Below are positions 1-7,028 of a stretch of 13,135 nucleotides of DNA, piece by piece (the stretch's first letter is position 1; each line of letters begins with the position of its first letter). The position numbers and the translations under genes were made by a program. Source of the DNA: JABMPO01 sp964539785 (GTDB lineage Bacteria; Fidelibacterota; Marinisomatia; Marinisomatales; TCS56); NCBI GenBank assembly GCA_964539785.1, contig CAZIJQ010000060.1:1-13135 (forward strand). The letters are read 5' to 3'. A model generated the notes under the pieces. The model saw only the letters and a program-made list of their open reading frames with translations, was not told the origin of the DNA and made no database searches.

Positions 1-55
1 ATTACTGAACTTAAATTAATCAAAATTAAAAGCTGGTGAATAGATCAGGCTAAAT
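1..55. repeat. Left copy of a perfect 55-bp terminal inverted repeat
   Basis: Positions 1-55 are the exact reverse complement of 13081-13135, with no mismatch. Similarity stops abruptly at the next base (g at 56 against a on the other arm). The sequence is AT-rich and has no recognisable coding content. Read outwards, both ends of the window enter the same sequence, as expected if the operon lies between two oppositely oriented copies of a longer repeat such as an insertion sequence. The length equals a k-mer size widely used in short-read assembly, so the visible 55 bp may be only the part retained at a graph branch point. Confidence 0.95.
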
Positions 56-113
56 GTTTACGCGTTTGTCTATTCTTCATATCAATGTTCTTCAGCCCAA
101 TAGCGATGACTGA
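56..113. other. Short intergenic stretch after the last operon gene
   Basis: This stretch lies between the left repeat and the stop codon of the maturation protease gene. I looked for a transcription terminator in the minus-strand direction, meaning a GC-rich stem followed by a T run, and saw none. The end of the operon transcript is therefore not visible here and may lie beyond the window. Confidence 0.5.
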
Positions 114-599
114 TTACCTGCTATTCCCAATCAATGTGATAATTTTCTTGCCTGCAGCAGGAACGGCTGCTCGAATGACTTCTGACAAGCCCGGATCTAC
201 TTCATCGGGAATACATTCTACTTGGGTTGAAACAATCTTCACATCAACATCACAAAATTCATTTAATTCCTTAAGCAGGTTGGAGGTTGGTAATTGATGC
301 ATGGAAAAATCATCGATTTTTATTTTCGGTAATTGATCAATATCCAGCTCAAATATTTCCCCTGCTGGTTTACCAGCATCAATGGCATCAATGATTATAA
401 TTGTGCCTGGGCGCCGGTCACTTAGAGTGATTGTAAATAAGATATTACGAACACTTATTCCAACATCAAGAACATAAACATCTGGTGACAATGAATAATT
501 ATCCAATAGAAAATCGACAACTGCGGAACCAAATCCATCATCGCCAAACAGTACATTCCCGCAGCCCAGCACCAACGTTTTACAATCGAGGTAGTCCAT
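114..599 (-). CDS. [NiFe] hydrogenase maturation endopeptidase (HycI/HybD/FrhD family)
   Basis: This 161-aa protein is of typical family length. Members remove the C-terminal extension of the hydrogenase large subunit after nickel insertion. The family motif GCGNVLFGDDGFG lies at residues 12-24, with the acidic Ni-sensing position at D21. A second acidic site falls within DAIDAG (71-76), and the conserved histidine is probably H101 in SMHQLP. The neighbouring large subunit carries a 25-residue tail after its last nickel-ligand motif, which is the expected substrate. An in-frame TAG lies immediately upstream of the ATG, so the start cannot be further upstream. The ribosome binding site is weak (AGAG about 14 nt away), and an 11-bp hairpin separates the gene from the large subunit gene, so expression may be lower than that of the structural genes. 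No other hyp maturation genes are in the window. Confidence 0.92.
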   Translation of the reverse strand: MDYLDCKTLVLGCGNVLFGDDGFGSAVVDFLLDNYSLSPDVYVLDVGISVRNILFTITLSDRRPGTIIIIDAIDAGKPAGEIFELDIDQLPKIKIDDFSMHQLPTSNLLKELNEFCDVDVKIVSTQVECIPDEVDPGLSEVIRAAVPAAGKKIITLIGNSR

Positions 600-626
600 C
601 TAACGGATTACTCTGTAATTATAGGG

Positions 627-655
627 GCAGGGGTAAAATGCCAGTTTACCCCTGC
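627..655. promoter_or_regulatory. Intergenic 11-bp perfect hairpin between hydrogenase large subunit and protease genes
   Basis: GCAGGGGTAAA (627-637) and its exact reverse complement TTTACCCCTGC (645-655) flank a 7-nt loop. The hairpin fills most of the short gap between two co-directional genes. No T run follows it on the minus strand (next bases CCTATAATTA) or on the plus strand, so it does not look like a standard intrinsic terminator. It could be an mRNA processing or stability element that sets the ratio of structural subunits to protease, a leaky attenuator, or a DNA-level palindromic site. Confidence 0.7.
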
Positions 656-670
656 ATTTCCATCGCGTCT

Positions 671-2116
671 TCAATCAGGAAGTGACTTCTTCAATGTGCC
701 ATCGCTGTTTAAGATATCAATCCGTACGGCAATTTTTCCGTTAAGGTTATGGGTAGCACACGACAGACAGGGATCATAAGCCCTGATCGCCATCTCAACT
801 TTATTCAGGATTCCCTGATCATAATTACCATCCTTGATCAGAGACTTGGCTGCTTGATTAACAGACATATTGATCGGTGCATTATTGTGTGTTGTCCCGA
901 CGATCAGATTGATATTGGTGATCAAGCCTTTTTCATCGGTTTCATAGTCATGGATCAACGTACCGCGAGGTGCCTCAATACAGCCAATCCCCTTGGCCGC
1001 CCTTGGAGTCACCGGAATCCGGGTCTCCCGATTAGTGATCTCGGGATCATTCAGTAATTCGACCATATGTTCAGCATTATACAGCAATTCGATCAACCGC
1101 GCCCAATGATACAGCAAAGTCAGTTGTGCCGGACGACCAAACTGAGTCCGGAACTCTTCAAATTCAGCCTGAGCCAGCGGTGTGGCCATCCTGTCGGCAA
1201 CATTGATCCGGGCCAGGGCATTGGTCCGGTAAATTCCCAGAGGATCATCAGTATCCATGGAGAAACCATCACCCCAGGCTTTGGCATAGGGGAATTTCAG
1301 GTAGGACCAGTCTTCCACTTTCTCCGAGATGAAATCGGCATACTGCTCGCAGGCGAAGTCATCATAGGTTCCATCCGGTTTCATCAACCGCAGCTTGCCG
1401 TCATAGAGGTTGAGTGTCCCATCATCGGTAACCGTTCCGAGGAAACCGGTGTTGATCACTCCCAAGCTCTTGATGGTATCAAGGTATTTAGGAAAAATAC
1501 TCTCCTTGGCGAAGCCCATAGTGAATTTCGCAAACTCCAGCACTTCCTCCGCCATGGGGAGCATTTCAGCTCTTTCCTTTTCGGTCAGCGGTTTGCTGAA
1601 CCCACCGGGAACGGCAGTAACCGGATGTATTGATTTCCCGGAGATGATCTCCAGCATCTGCGCTCCCAGGTGGCGGTTGCGAATCACTTTTTGACCAATT
1701 TCAGGATTAGCCTGGGCAATCCCGAAAACGTTGCGTACCGAGTAGTCCGAGTCAGGACCCATCACAAAATCGGGACCCGAAAGGAAAAAGAAATGCAGAA
1801 TGTGCTCTTCAGTGAAAGCGATACTATTACAGAGTTCCCTTAGTTTCTTCGCAGTCGGGGGGATCTCCACTCCAAACACGGCATCATTGGCCTTGGCTGA
1901 AGCCAGGTGATGCGACCAGGGACAGACGCCACAAATACTGGTAACAATCCGGGGCAGTTCTTCCACGGGCCGGCCAATACAGAATTTCTCAAACCCGCGC
2001 AGTTCCACCACGCGTACCTTGGTATCGGCCACATTACCAGTATCATCTAATTGGATCGATATCTTGGCATGACCTTCGATTCGGGTAACAGGTTGTATTT
2101 CAATGATTTTTGCCAT
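671..2116 (-). CDS. mvhA: [NiFe] hydrogenase large subunit, group 3c (MvhA-like)
   Basis: This 481-aa catalytic subunit activates H2 at a Ni-Fe(CN)2CO centre. The N-terminal ligand motif is SICGVCPWSHH with C62 and C65; it follows RIEGH (12-16) and RGFEKFCIGRP. The C-terminal ligand motif is DPCLSCATH with C450, C453 and H456. A 25-residue tail after H456 is the presumed target of the protease encoded next. The cytoplasmic-type sequence has no signal peptide or membrane segment. Its association with MvhD, a group 3 small subunit and HdrA places it in the Mvh-type group 3c family. The ATG is preceded by GAGGAGG with a 6-nt spacer. That ribosome binding site is embedded in the last codons of the small subunit gene, so the two subunits are translationally linked. 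The NiFe hydrogenase call is very secure; the subgroup rests on sequence feel and context. Confidence 0.95.
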   Translation of the reverse strand: MAKIIEIQPVTRIEGHAKISIQLDDTGNVADTKVRVVELRGFEKFCIGRPVEELPRIVTSICGVCPWSHHLASAKANDAVFGVEIPPTAKKLRELCNSIAFTEEHILHFFFLSGPDFVMGPDSDYSVRNVFGIAQANPEIGQKVIRNRHLGAQMLEIISGKSIHPVTAVPGGFSKPLTEKERAEMLPMAEEVLEFAKFTMGFAKESIFPKYLDTIKSLGVINTGFLGTVTDDGTLNLYDGKLRLMKPDGTYDDFACEQYADFISEKVEDWSYLKFPYAKAWGDGFSMDTDDPLGIYRTNALARINVADRMATPLAQAEFEEFRTQFGRPAQLTLLYHWARLIELLYNAEHMVELLNDPEITNRETRIPVTPRAAKGIGCIEAPRGTLIHDYETDEKGLITNINLIVGTTHNNAPINMSVNQAAKSLIKDGNYDQGILNKVEMAIRAYDPCLSCATHNLNGKIAVRIDILNSDGTLKKSLPD

Positions 2117-2119
2117 GAT

Positions 2120-3055
2120 TTACCTCCTCACCGGTAATGGTCTCAGGCGATTCTGACCGCCAATATAGCGGTTCAGTAATGCCCGGCGGTCTTCAACCAG
2201 TTTAGCATCCAATCCAATGCTGGACAGAGCTGTCATCATATCGATCAATGGATTAGCACCTTCCCGGATCGGTCCGAAACAACCGCGACAGGGCATGAAG
2301 CCCTTGATACAACGGGGAACGATTGCTTCCCCATTGAACTGTTTACCACAACCCGATCTGGTAACCGGTCCCAGGCAGAGGACACCCTGCTCATTAAGGC
2401 AGCGCATCGAACTATATTCTTCCAGGACAAATTCCGCATCCTGAAGCGGACGTTTTAAACCAACATCACTTTTTTCTTCTCGCTTGGTAGGGCAATCATC
2501 GCAGACACTACGTTCCGGTAATTCGAAAGGTTTCCCTTCCAACAAGGCTGATAATGCCTCCAGGACAATAACCGGATTCATCGGACAACCGGGTATCTGC
2601 AGATCCACATCCACTACTTCACTGAGAGCATACACCCGATCGGTCAATGCCGGTAATCCATCAGAAGGTGTATCGGCCGACTCGGTTGTTTTGGAATCAC
2701 GGTAGACCTTATCGTACAGCTCTTCCAGATTATACATGTTAGCCAAAGCCGGAATGCCCCCAAAACAGGCACAGGAACCGAGCGCGATCAGTGTACCACA
2801 TTTCTTGCGCATCTCCTCGGTCACATGTTTTTCCTTCTCATTCCTGATTCCACCGGAAATCATCCCAACATCGGCTTCAGGAATCTCAAGCTCCTCCAGT
2901 TCACCGGTCTGTCCAAAATACTTATGGTCCATCAGGACCGGCATATGAACAAACTCCAGCGAGGGCAGGACTTCCAGCAGTTTTTCTCCCAAGTCCAGAA
3001 TGGCCACCTCACATCCACCACAGATGTTCAGCCACTCCTCAGCTACTTTAGCCAT
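2120..3055 (-). CDS. mvhG: [NiFe] hydrogenase small subunit, group 3c (MvhG-like)
   Basis: This 311-aa electron-transfer subunit carries electrons from the NiFe site through iron-sulfur clusters to MvhD. The proximal [4Fe-4S] ligands are C12 and C15 in NICGGCE, C95 in GSCACFGG and C157 in IPGCPMNP. Eight further cysteines in the C-terminal third (C185, C188, C219, C227, C236, C249, C256, C259) fit two more clusters. No twin-arginine signal peptide is present, which agrees with a soluble group 3 enzyme facing the cytoplasm. The start is well supported: AGGAGG at 3064-3069 with an 8-nt spacer. The gene ends 3 nt before the large subunit start. The hydrophilic insertion at about 118-135 is unremarkable. 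Confidence 0.94.
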   Translation of the reverse strand: MAKVAEEWLNICGGCEVAILDLGEKLLEVLPSLEFVHMPVLMDHKYFGQTGELEELEIPEADVGMISGGIRNEKEKHVTEEMRKKCGTLIALGSCACFGGIPALANMYNLEELYDKVYRDSKTTESADTPSDGLPALTDRVYALSEVVDVDLQIPGCPMNPVIVLEALSALLEGKPFELPERSVCDDCPTKREEKSDVGLKRPLQDAEFVLEEYSSMRCLNEQGVLCLGPVTRSGCGKQFNGEAIVPRCIKGFMPCRGCFGPIREGANPLIDMMTALSSIGLDAKLVEDRRALLNRYIGGQNRLRPLPVRR

Positions 3056-3063
3056 TTTTGTTT

Positions 3064-3069
3064 CCTCCT
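3064..3069 (-). promoter_or_regulatory. Strong ribosome binding site of the hydrogenase small subunit gene
   Basis: The minus strand reads AGGAGG 8 nt upstream of the ATG at 3053-3055. This is one of the strongest ribosome binding sites in the operon and fixes this start codon. Confidence 0.85.
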
Positions 3070-3103
3070 ATTTTATGCATTAATTACTCAAATCTATTTT
3101 CCA

Positions 3104-3304
3104 TCAGCTAACCCCGCCTTCAACGATTACTTCGGCTGCTACCCGGCGTGAGTAGAGCCGGTGCACCCCATCTTCTGTAATTAATTGGGTCTCAAAACCA
3201 TCATTGTCATATTTTTTCTGATTATCATGGGCCGCTGATTGGGAATCGTGTTCTTCACCGTCCCACATGTATTTCTTTCCAGCAATTATTTTAAAATTTT
3301 CCAC
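3104..3304 (-). CDS. Small 66-aa protein of unknown function inside the hydrogenase operon
   Basis: I do not recognise a named family. The protein starts at a GTG, preceded by AAGGGGG with a 7-nt spacer, and sits between mvhD (40-nt gap) and the small subunit gene (48-nt gap) in the same direction. The product is hydrophilic and acidic. It contains GKKYMWDGEEHDS near the N-terminus, then a short helical region, then GFETQLITEDG and LYSRRV. The pattern (aromatic-WDG-E, an alanine-containing helix, GFE, two beta strands ending in YSRR) suggests a compact alpha/beta fold. There are no cysteines and no membrane segment, so it is not an iron-sulfur carrier. A role as an assembly or stability partner of MvhD or the hydrogenase is inference from position only. 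The good ribosome binding site and operon fit argue that it is a real gene. Confidence 0.72.
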   Translation of the reverse strand: MENFKIIAGKKYMWDGEEHDSQSAAHDNQKKYDNDGFETQLITEDGVHRLYSRRVAAEVIVEGGVS

Positions 3305-3344
3305 TGATTAGCCCCCTTCTTTAAATGGATTGTACATTATTTGA

Positions 3345-3758
3345 CTAGGAGACATAGGGACTCGGTCCTACTGATTGGATGGTTTCAACCATATCCTTCA
3401 TAACCTGGGCAAAACGGGGACCTTCCGAGGCGGAGACCCACTCAATTCGGAAACGCTCCGGTTCCAGACCAAAATCCTCCAGCAGCAGTTCAATCGCCTC
3501 AGACCGCCTTTCTGTAGTTTTATTCCCATCGATATAGTGACAATCACCAATATGACAGCCACAGATGATCACTCCATCGGCTCCTTTGGTCAGAGCTTCG
3601 ATGATCAAGTTGGGATGAACCATGCTGGAGCACATCACCCGGATAATCCTGATATTAGGTGGATACTGTAGCCGTGAAACACCAGCCAGGTCCGCACCGG
3701 CATAGGAACACCAGTTGCAGCAAAAAGCGATTATCTTTGGTTCAAATTCAGCATTCAT
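3345..3758 (-). CDS. mvhD: MvhD-like [2Fe-2S] subunit linking hydrogenase to HdrA
   Basis: This 137-aa protein has the length of a free-standing MvhD (methyl-viologen-reducing hydrogenase delta subunit). That subunit passes electrons from MvhAG to HdrA. Cysteines fit the family pattern: C13, C14 and C17 in FCCNWCSYAGADLAG, C43 in RVMCSSMV, and C66, C68 and C73 in CGCHIGDCHY. The C-terminal SEGPRFAQVM is also typical. The start overlaps the stop of the upstream HdrA gene by one nucleotide (TAATG), so the two are translationally coupled and probably made in equal amounts. The position between HdrA and the hydrogenase subunits matches its known bridging role. Confidence 0.94.
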   Translation of the reverse strand: MNAEFEPKIIAFCCNWCSYAGADLAGVSRLQYPPNIRIIRVMCSSMVHPNLIIEALTKGADGVIICGCHIGDCHYIDGNKTTERRSEAIELLLEDFGLEPERFRIEWVSASEGPRFAQVMKDMVETIQSVGPSPYVS

Positions 3759-6700
3759 TATCCAACTCCCAGAGCTGCTTCCACCTGAGCATTAATTTGT
3801 TCCAGTTTAAAGCCCCGTACTAATATCCCTTGCTTTGGACAGGTTGCCTGACAGCTGCCACAGCCCTTACAGAGCGACTCATTGACCTCCACAGTCTTTT
3901 TTACAGCCCCCTTATGCATGTACTCGATCAGTATGATAGCGCTATAGGGACAAGGTTCTACACAATAAGCGCATCCATCACAGTTAGCATCCACAACTTT
4001 GGATATAGTAGCCTCCAGCTCGATTGAATCCTTGGTCAAAATCGTTGCTGCCCGGGATGCAGCGGCCTGAGCCTGCATTATACTTTCCTCAATCGTCTTG
4101 GCCGAATGAGCCATGCCGCATAGAAAAACGCCTTCGGTAGCAAAATCAACCGGTCGCAATTTCAGGTGCGCTTCCAGGAAGAAACCATCACTTCCCAGGG
4201 GAACCTTAAGCAATTGCGCAATTCTTTCATTTTCAGCTCCTGGGATTACACCGGCAGACAACACTACCATATCCGCTGATATATCGACTGCCGAGCCCAA
4301 TATCTGATCAAAAATCTCAACCGTCAATCCGTTACCATTTTCTGAAACCACCGGTTGAAGTTCTTCCTCATATCTAATAAATACTACGCCTTGCTCCCGT
4401 GCTCTTGTATAATAGCTTTCCTTAAAACCATATGTTCTGATATCACGATAGAGGATGTAAACATTGGTATCCGATTCCTGGTCCTTAATTTTCAAGGCAT
4501 TCTTAATCGCTTCCGAACAGCACACCCTTGAACAATATGACCGCTCATCACAGCGGGAGCCCACACACTGGATCATGACAACCGTCTTTGATTGCTGCTT
4601 ATCTGCTCTGAAAATCGACTCTCCATTCGTGGCCAGTTGTTGTTCAAGTTCCCGTTGTGTCAAGACATTTTGACTCTGATCATACAGATATTCCTGGGGC
4701 TGGTATTCATTGGCACCCGTAGCGACTATGATAATACCGTGCTTGATCTCTGCTGAACTACCGGATTTGACCACCTGCGTGGTGAAATTGCCGATTGATC
4801 CTTCAATACTTTCAATCCTAGCTGTAGTATGTAATTGGATTTTATCAGCTGCTTTTACACACTTGACCAGGGTTTTCAATTCCGACTGTGGATCAGCACC
4901 ATTCAACAGATAGTGAATATGCCGCAGGTTACCGCCCAGTTCCTTCTGTTGCTCTACCAGATGTACTTCGAAATCCTGATTTGCCAGTTCTAAAGCTGAG
5001 GTCATCCCAGCCAATCCACCTCCAATAACCAGGGCAGCTTGATTAATCGCTAATGACCGTTTCTGCAATGGTTCCAGCAGCCGTGCTTTCGCCACAGCCA
5101 TACTAACCAGGTCCTTGGCTTTTTCAGTAGCCTTCTCCGGTTCGTGCATATGTACCCAGGAGCATTGATCGCGGATATTGGCCATTTCAAACAGGTAGGG
5201 GTTCAAACCAATTTCCCGGAGCGTATTTCGGAACAGCGGTTCATGAGTGCGCGGGGTACAGGAAGCAACCACGACGCGATTCAGTGCTTGTTCCTTTATT
5301 TTTTCCTTAATGGCTTCCTGAGTATCATTGGAACAGGTATACAGATTACTCTCGGCATACACTACGTCAGGGAGGGTTTGAGCGAAGGCGGTGACTGCCG
5401 GTACATTGACCACGCCGGCAATATTGGATCCGCAGTGACACACAAAAACTCCGACTCTGGCACTTTGTCCGATTATTTCTATCTCAGGGGGGTATTCCCG
5501 GGTTGTAATCTGGCTGCCCCGGGAATCCTGGAGTAGCGATAATACTTTTGCCGCTGCTCCCGAGGCCTGCATCACGGTCTCGGGGATATCCTTGGGTTCG
5601 TTCGCTGGTCCAGCAATATATATCCCAGCACGACTGGTTTCGACCGGTCGGAAGGTTGTTGTCTGACAAAATTTTTGCTCATTCAAGGTAATGCCGAACT
5701 TATCAGCTACCTCATTCAATGCTGCCGGTGGCAGCATACCAAGGGATAAAACTACCAGATCGTATTCCCGGGTTTTTATTTGATCACCTTCGGACAGATA
5801 CTTAATTATAAGATCATTCGTATGCGGATCTTCGGTCACAGCCGGTATACGGCATCTGATATAATTCACGCCGCAGTCTTTAGCCCTTTGGTAATATTCA
5901 TCGAAGCCCTTACTGAAAGCGCGCATATCCATGAAAAAGATGTCGCATTCCAACTCATCTCCGGCATGTTCCATGGCAATAATGGCCTCTTTGGTGGCAT
6001 ACATACAACATACCGATGAACAATAATCCCGCTCATGATCACGGGAACCGACACATTGCAAAAAAGCTATTTTTTGCGGAGGTAAATTATCAGAGGGCCG
6101 CAATACCTTTCCCAGGTAGGGACCGGACGCTGAGAGAATCCGTTCAAATTCCAGGGCTGAAACCACATTAGGATATAGATTATAACCCAGTTCCTCTTTT
6201 TGTCCAGGATCAAATAACTCAAAACCAGGTGACAAGACAACCGCCCCGACATCCAATTCAATCGATTCCTCCTTCTGATCATAATCGATAGCATCAGCCT
6301 CGCAGAATTCACTGCATATCTCACACTCTCCTTTCAACATGTGCACGCAGAATTCATCGTCGATCACGGCCTTATTGGGAACAGCCTGGGGATAAGGAAT
6401 GTAAATCGCCGAGCGATCGCTCAAACCGGCATTATATTCATCTAATATTGGGATTGGCCGATTAGATGTAAGATCACCAAGGTTGATACGGTTGGTAGGA
6501 CAAACATCAGCACAGGCACCACAGGTCTGGCAGACTTCAGTGAGCATATCAAAAGGAGGACTGACCTTACGCTTATAACCCCGATTGACAAAATTAATCG
6601 CTCCGATCCCCATTCTTTCATGGCACATCCGAACACACAATCCGCAGAGATAACAATCATCATCCTTAGAGGGGATTCTAGATTCGGTAATTCCATGTTC

Positions 6701-7018
6701 GGCCGCCAACTGTTGTATCTGTTCGGATTCAGGGCAGCGGGCCATCAGTAATTCAATGATTATTTTGCGGGTTCTGACAACTTGTTCAGTATCTGTATAA
6801 ACCACCAAATCAGGTAAGGCCGGGTAGGTACAGGCCGCTTGAATTGAAGACGACCCATTCTGGGATACTTCCACCAGGCATAACCGGCAGGCGCCGTAGG
6901 GTGACAGAGCCTTATGAGAACACAAAGTGGGAATATTTATCCCCGCAGCGGTGATGCATTCCAGCAAGGTCATTCCTTCAGAGAACTCAATTTTTTTATC
7001 GTTGACGGTCAATTCCAT
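3758..7018 (-). CDS. hdrA: NuoG-type ferredoxin fused to C-terminal part of HdrA and a second HdrA module
   Basis: This 1086-aa protein is a multi-domain flavin and iron-sulfur hub. Residues 1-70 form a NuoG/HndD-type [2Fe-2S] domain (C33, C44, C47, C63). The His-Cys cluster that usually follows is missing; only C95 remains. Two [4Fe-4S] sites follow at C122/125/128/132 and C163/166/169/173. From about residue 175 the sequence is HdrA from mid-protein onwards: YIPYPQAVPNKAVID, a cluster site at C224/C232/C235/C239, QCVGSRD (321-327), CSSVCCMYATKEA, and the FAD-domain end IYIAGPANEPKDIPETVMQA. A second HdrA module begins with VCHCGSNIAG (526-535) and has its own Rossmann motif GGGLAGM (666-672) and a second QCVGSR. 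Two ferredoxin sites end the protein (C1013/1016/1019/1023 and C1050/1053/1056/1060). No [FeFe] H-cluster motif is present. The start is supported by AGAGGT 7 nt upstream. Confidence 0.9.
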   Translation of the reverse strand: MELTVNDKKIEFSEGMTLLECITAAGINIPTLCSHKALSPYGACRLCLVEVSQNGSSSIQAACTYPALPDLVVYTDTEQVVRTRKIIIELLMARCPESEQIQQLAAEHGITESRIPSKDDDCYLCGLCVRMCHERMGIGAINFVNRGYKRKVSPPFDMLTEVCQTCGACADVCPTNRINLGDLTSNRPIPILDEYNAGLSDRSAIYIPYPQAVPNKAVIDDEFCVHMLKGECEICSEFCEADAIDYDQKEESIELDVGAVVLSPGFELFDPGQKEELGYNLYPNVVSALEFERILSASGPYLGKVLRPSDNLPPQKIAFLQCVGSRDHERDYCSSVCCMYATKEAIIAMEHAGDELECDIFFMDMRAFSKGFDEYYQRAKDCGVNYIRCRIPAVTEDPHTNDLIIKYLSEGDQIKTREYDLVVLSLGMLPPAALNEVADKFGITLNEQKFCQTTTFRPVETSRAGIYIAGPANEPKDIPETVMQASGAAAKVLSLLQDSRGSQITTREYPPEIEIIGQSARVGVFVCHCGSNIAGVVNVPAVTAFAQTLPDVVYAESNLYTCSNDTQEAIKEKIKEQALNRVVVASCTPRTHEPLFRNTLREIGLNPYLFEMANIRDQCSWVHMHEPEKATEKAKDLVSMAVAKARLLEPLQKRSLAINQAALVIGGGLAGMTSALELANQDFEVHLVEQQKELGGNLRHIHYLLNGADPQSELKTLVKCVKAADKIQLHTTARIESIEGSIGNFTTQVVKSGSSAEIKHGIIIVATGANEYQPQEYLYDQSQNVLTQRELEQQLATNGESIFRADKQQSKTVVMIQCVGSRCDERSYCSRVCCSEAIKNALKIKDQESDTNVYILYRDIRTYGFKESYYTRAREQGVVFIRYEEELQPVVSENGNGLTVEIFDQILGSAVDISADMVVLSAGVIPGAENERIAQLLKVPLGSDGFFLEAHLKLRPVDFATEGVFLCGMAHSAKTIEESIMQAQAAASRAATILTKDSIELEATISKVVDANCDGCAYCVEPCPYSAIILIEYMHKGAVKKTVEVNESLCKGCGSCQATCPKQGILVRGFKLEQINAQVEAALGVG

Positions 7019-7028
7019 TAATTACCTC

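Noticed and set aside
56..113. Intrinsic terminator after the last gene
   Set aside because: No GC-rich stem with a following T run could be found in either orientation.
1067..1633. 188-aa plus-strand open frame opposite the hydrogenase large subunit gene
   Set aside because: It is antisense to an unmistakable conserved gene and shows no domain of its own. Codon structure of the true gene explains the long open frame.
5144..5536. 130-aa plus-strand open frame inside the HdrA gene
   Set aside because: It is a shadow of the conserved minus-strand HdrA sequence (VCHCG and SCTPRTHEP regions), with no recognisable features.
3758..7018. Possible [FeFe] hydrogenase (HndD) because of the NuoG-type N-terminus
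   Set aside because: None of the H-cluster signatures (TSCCP-, MPCxxK- or ECxxGC-like) is present; the remainder is HdrA.
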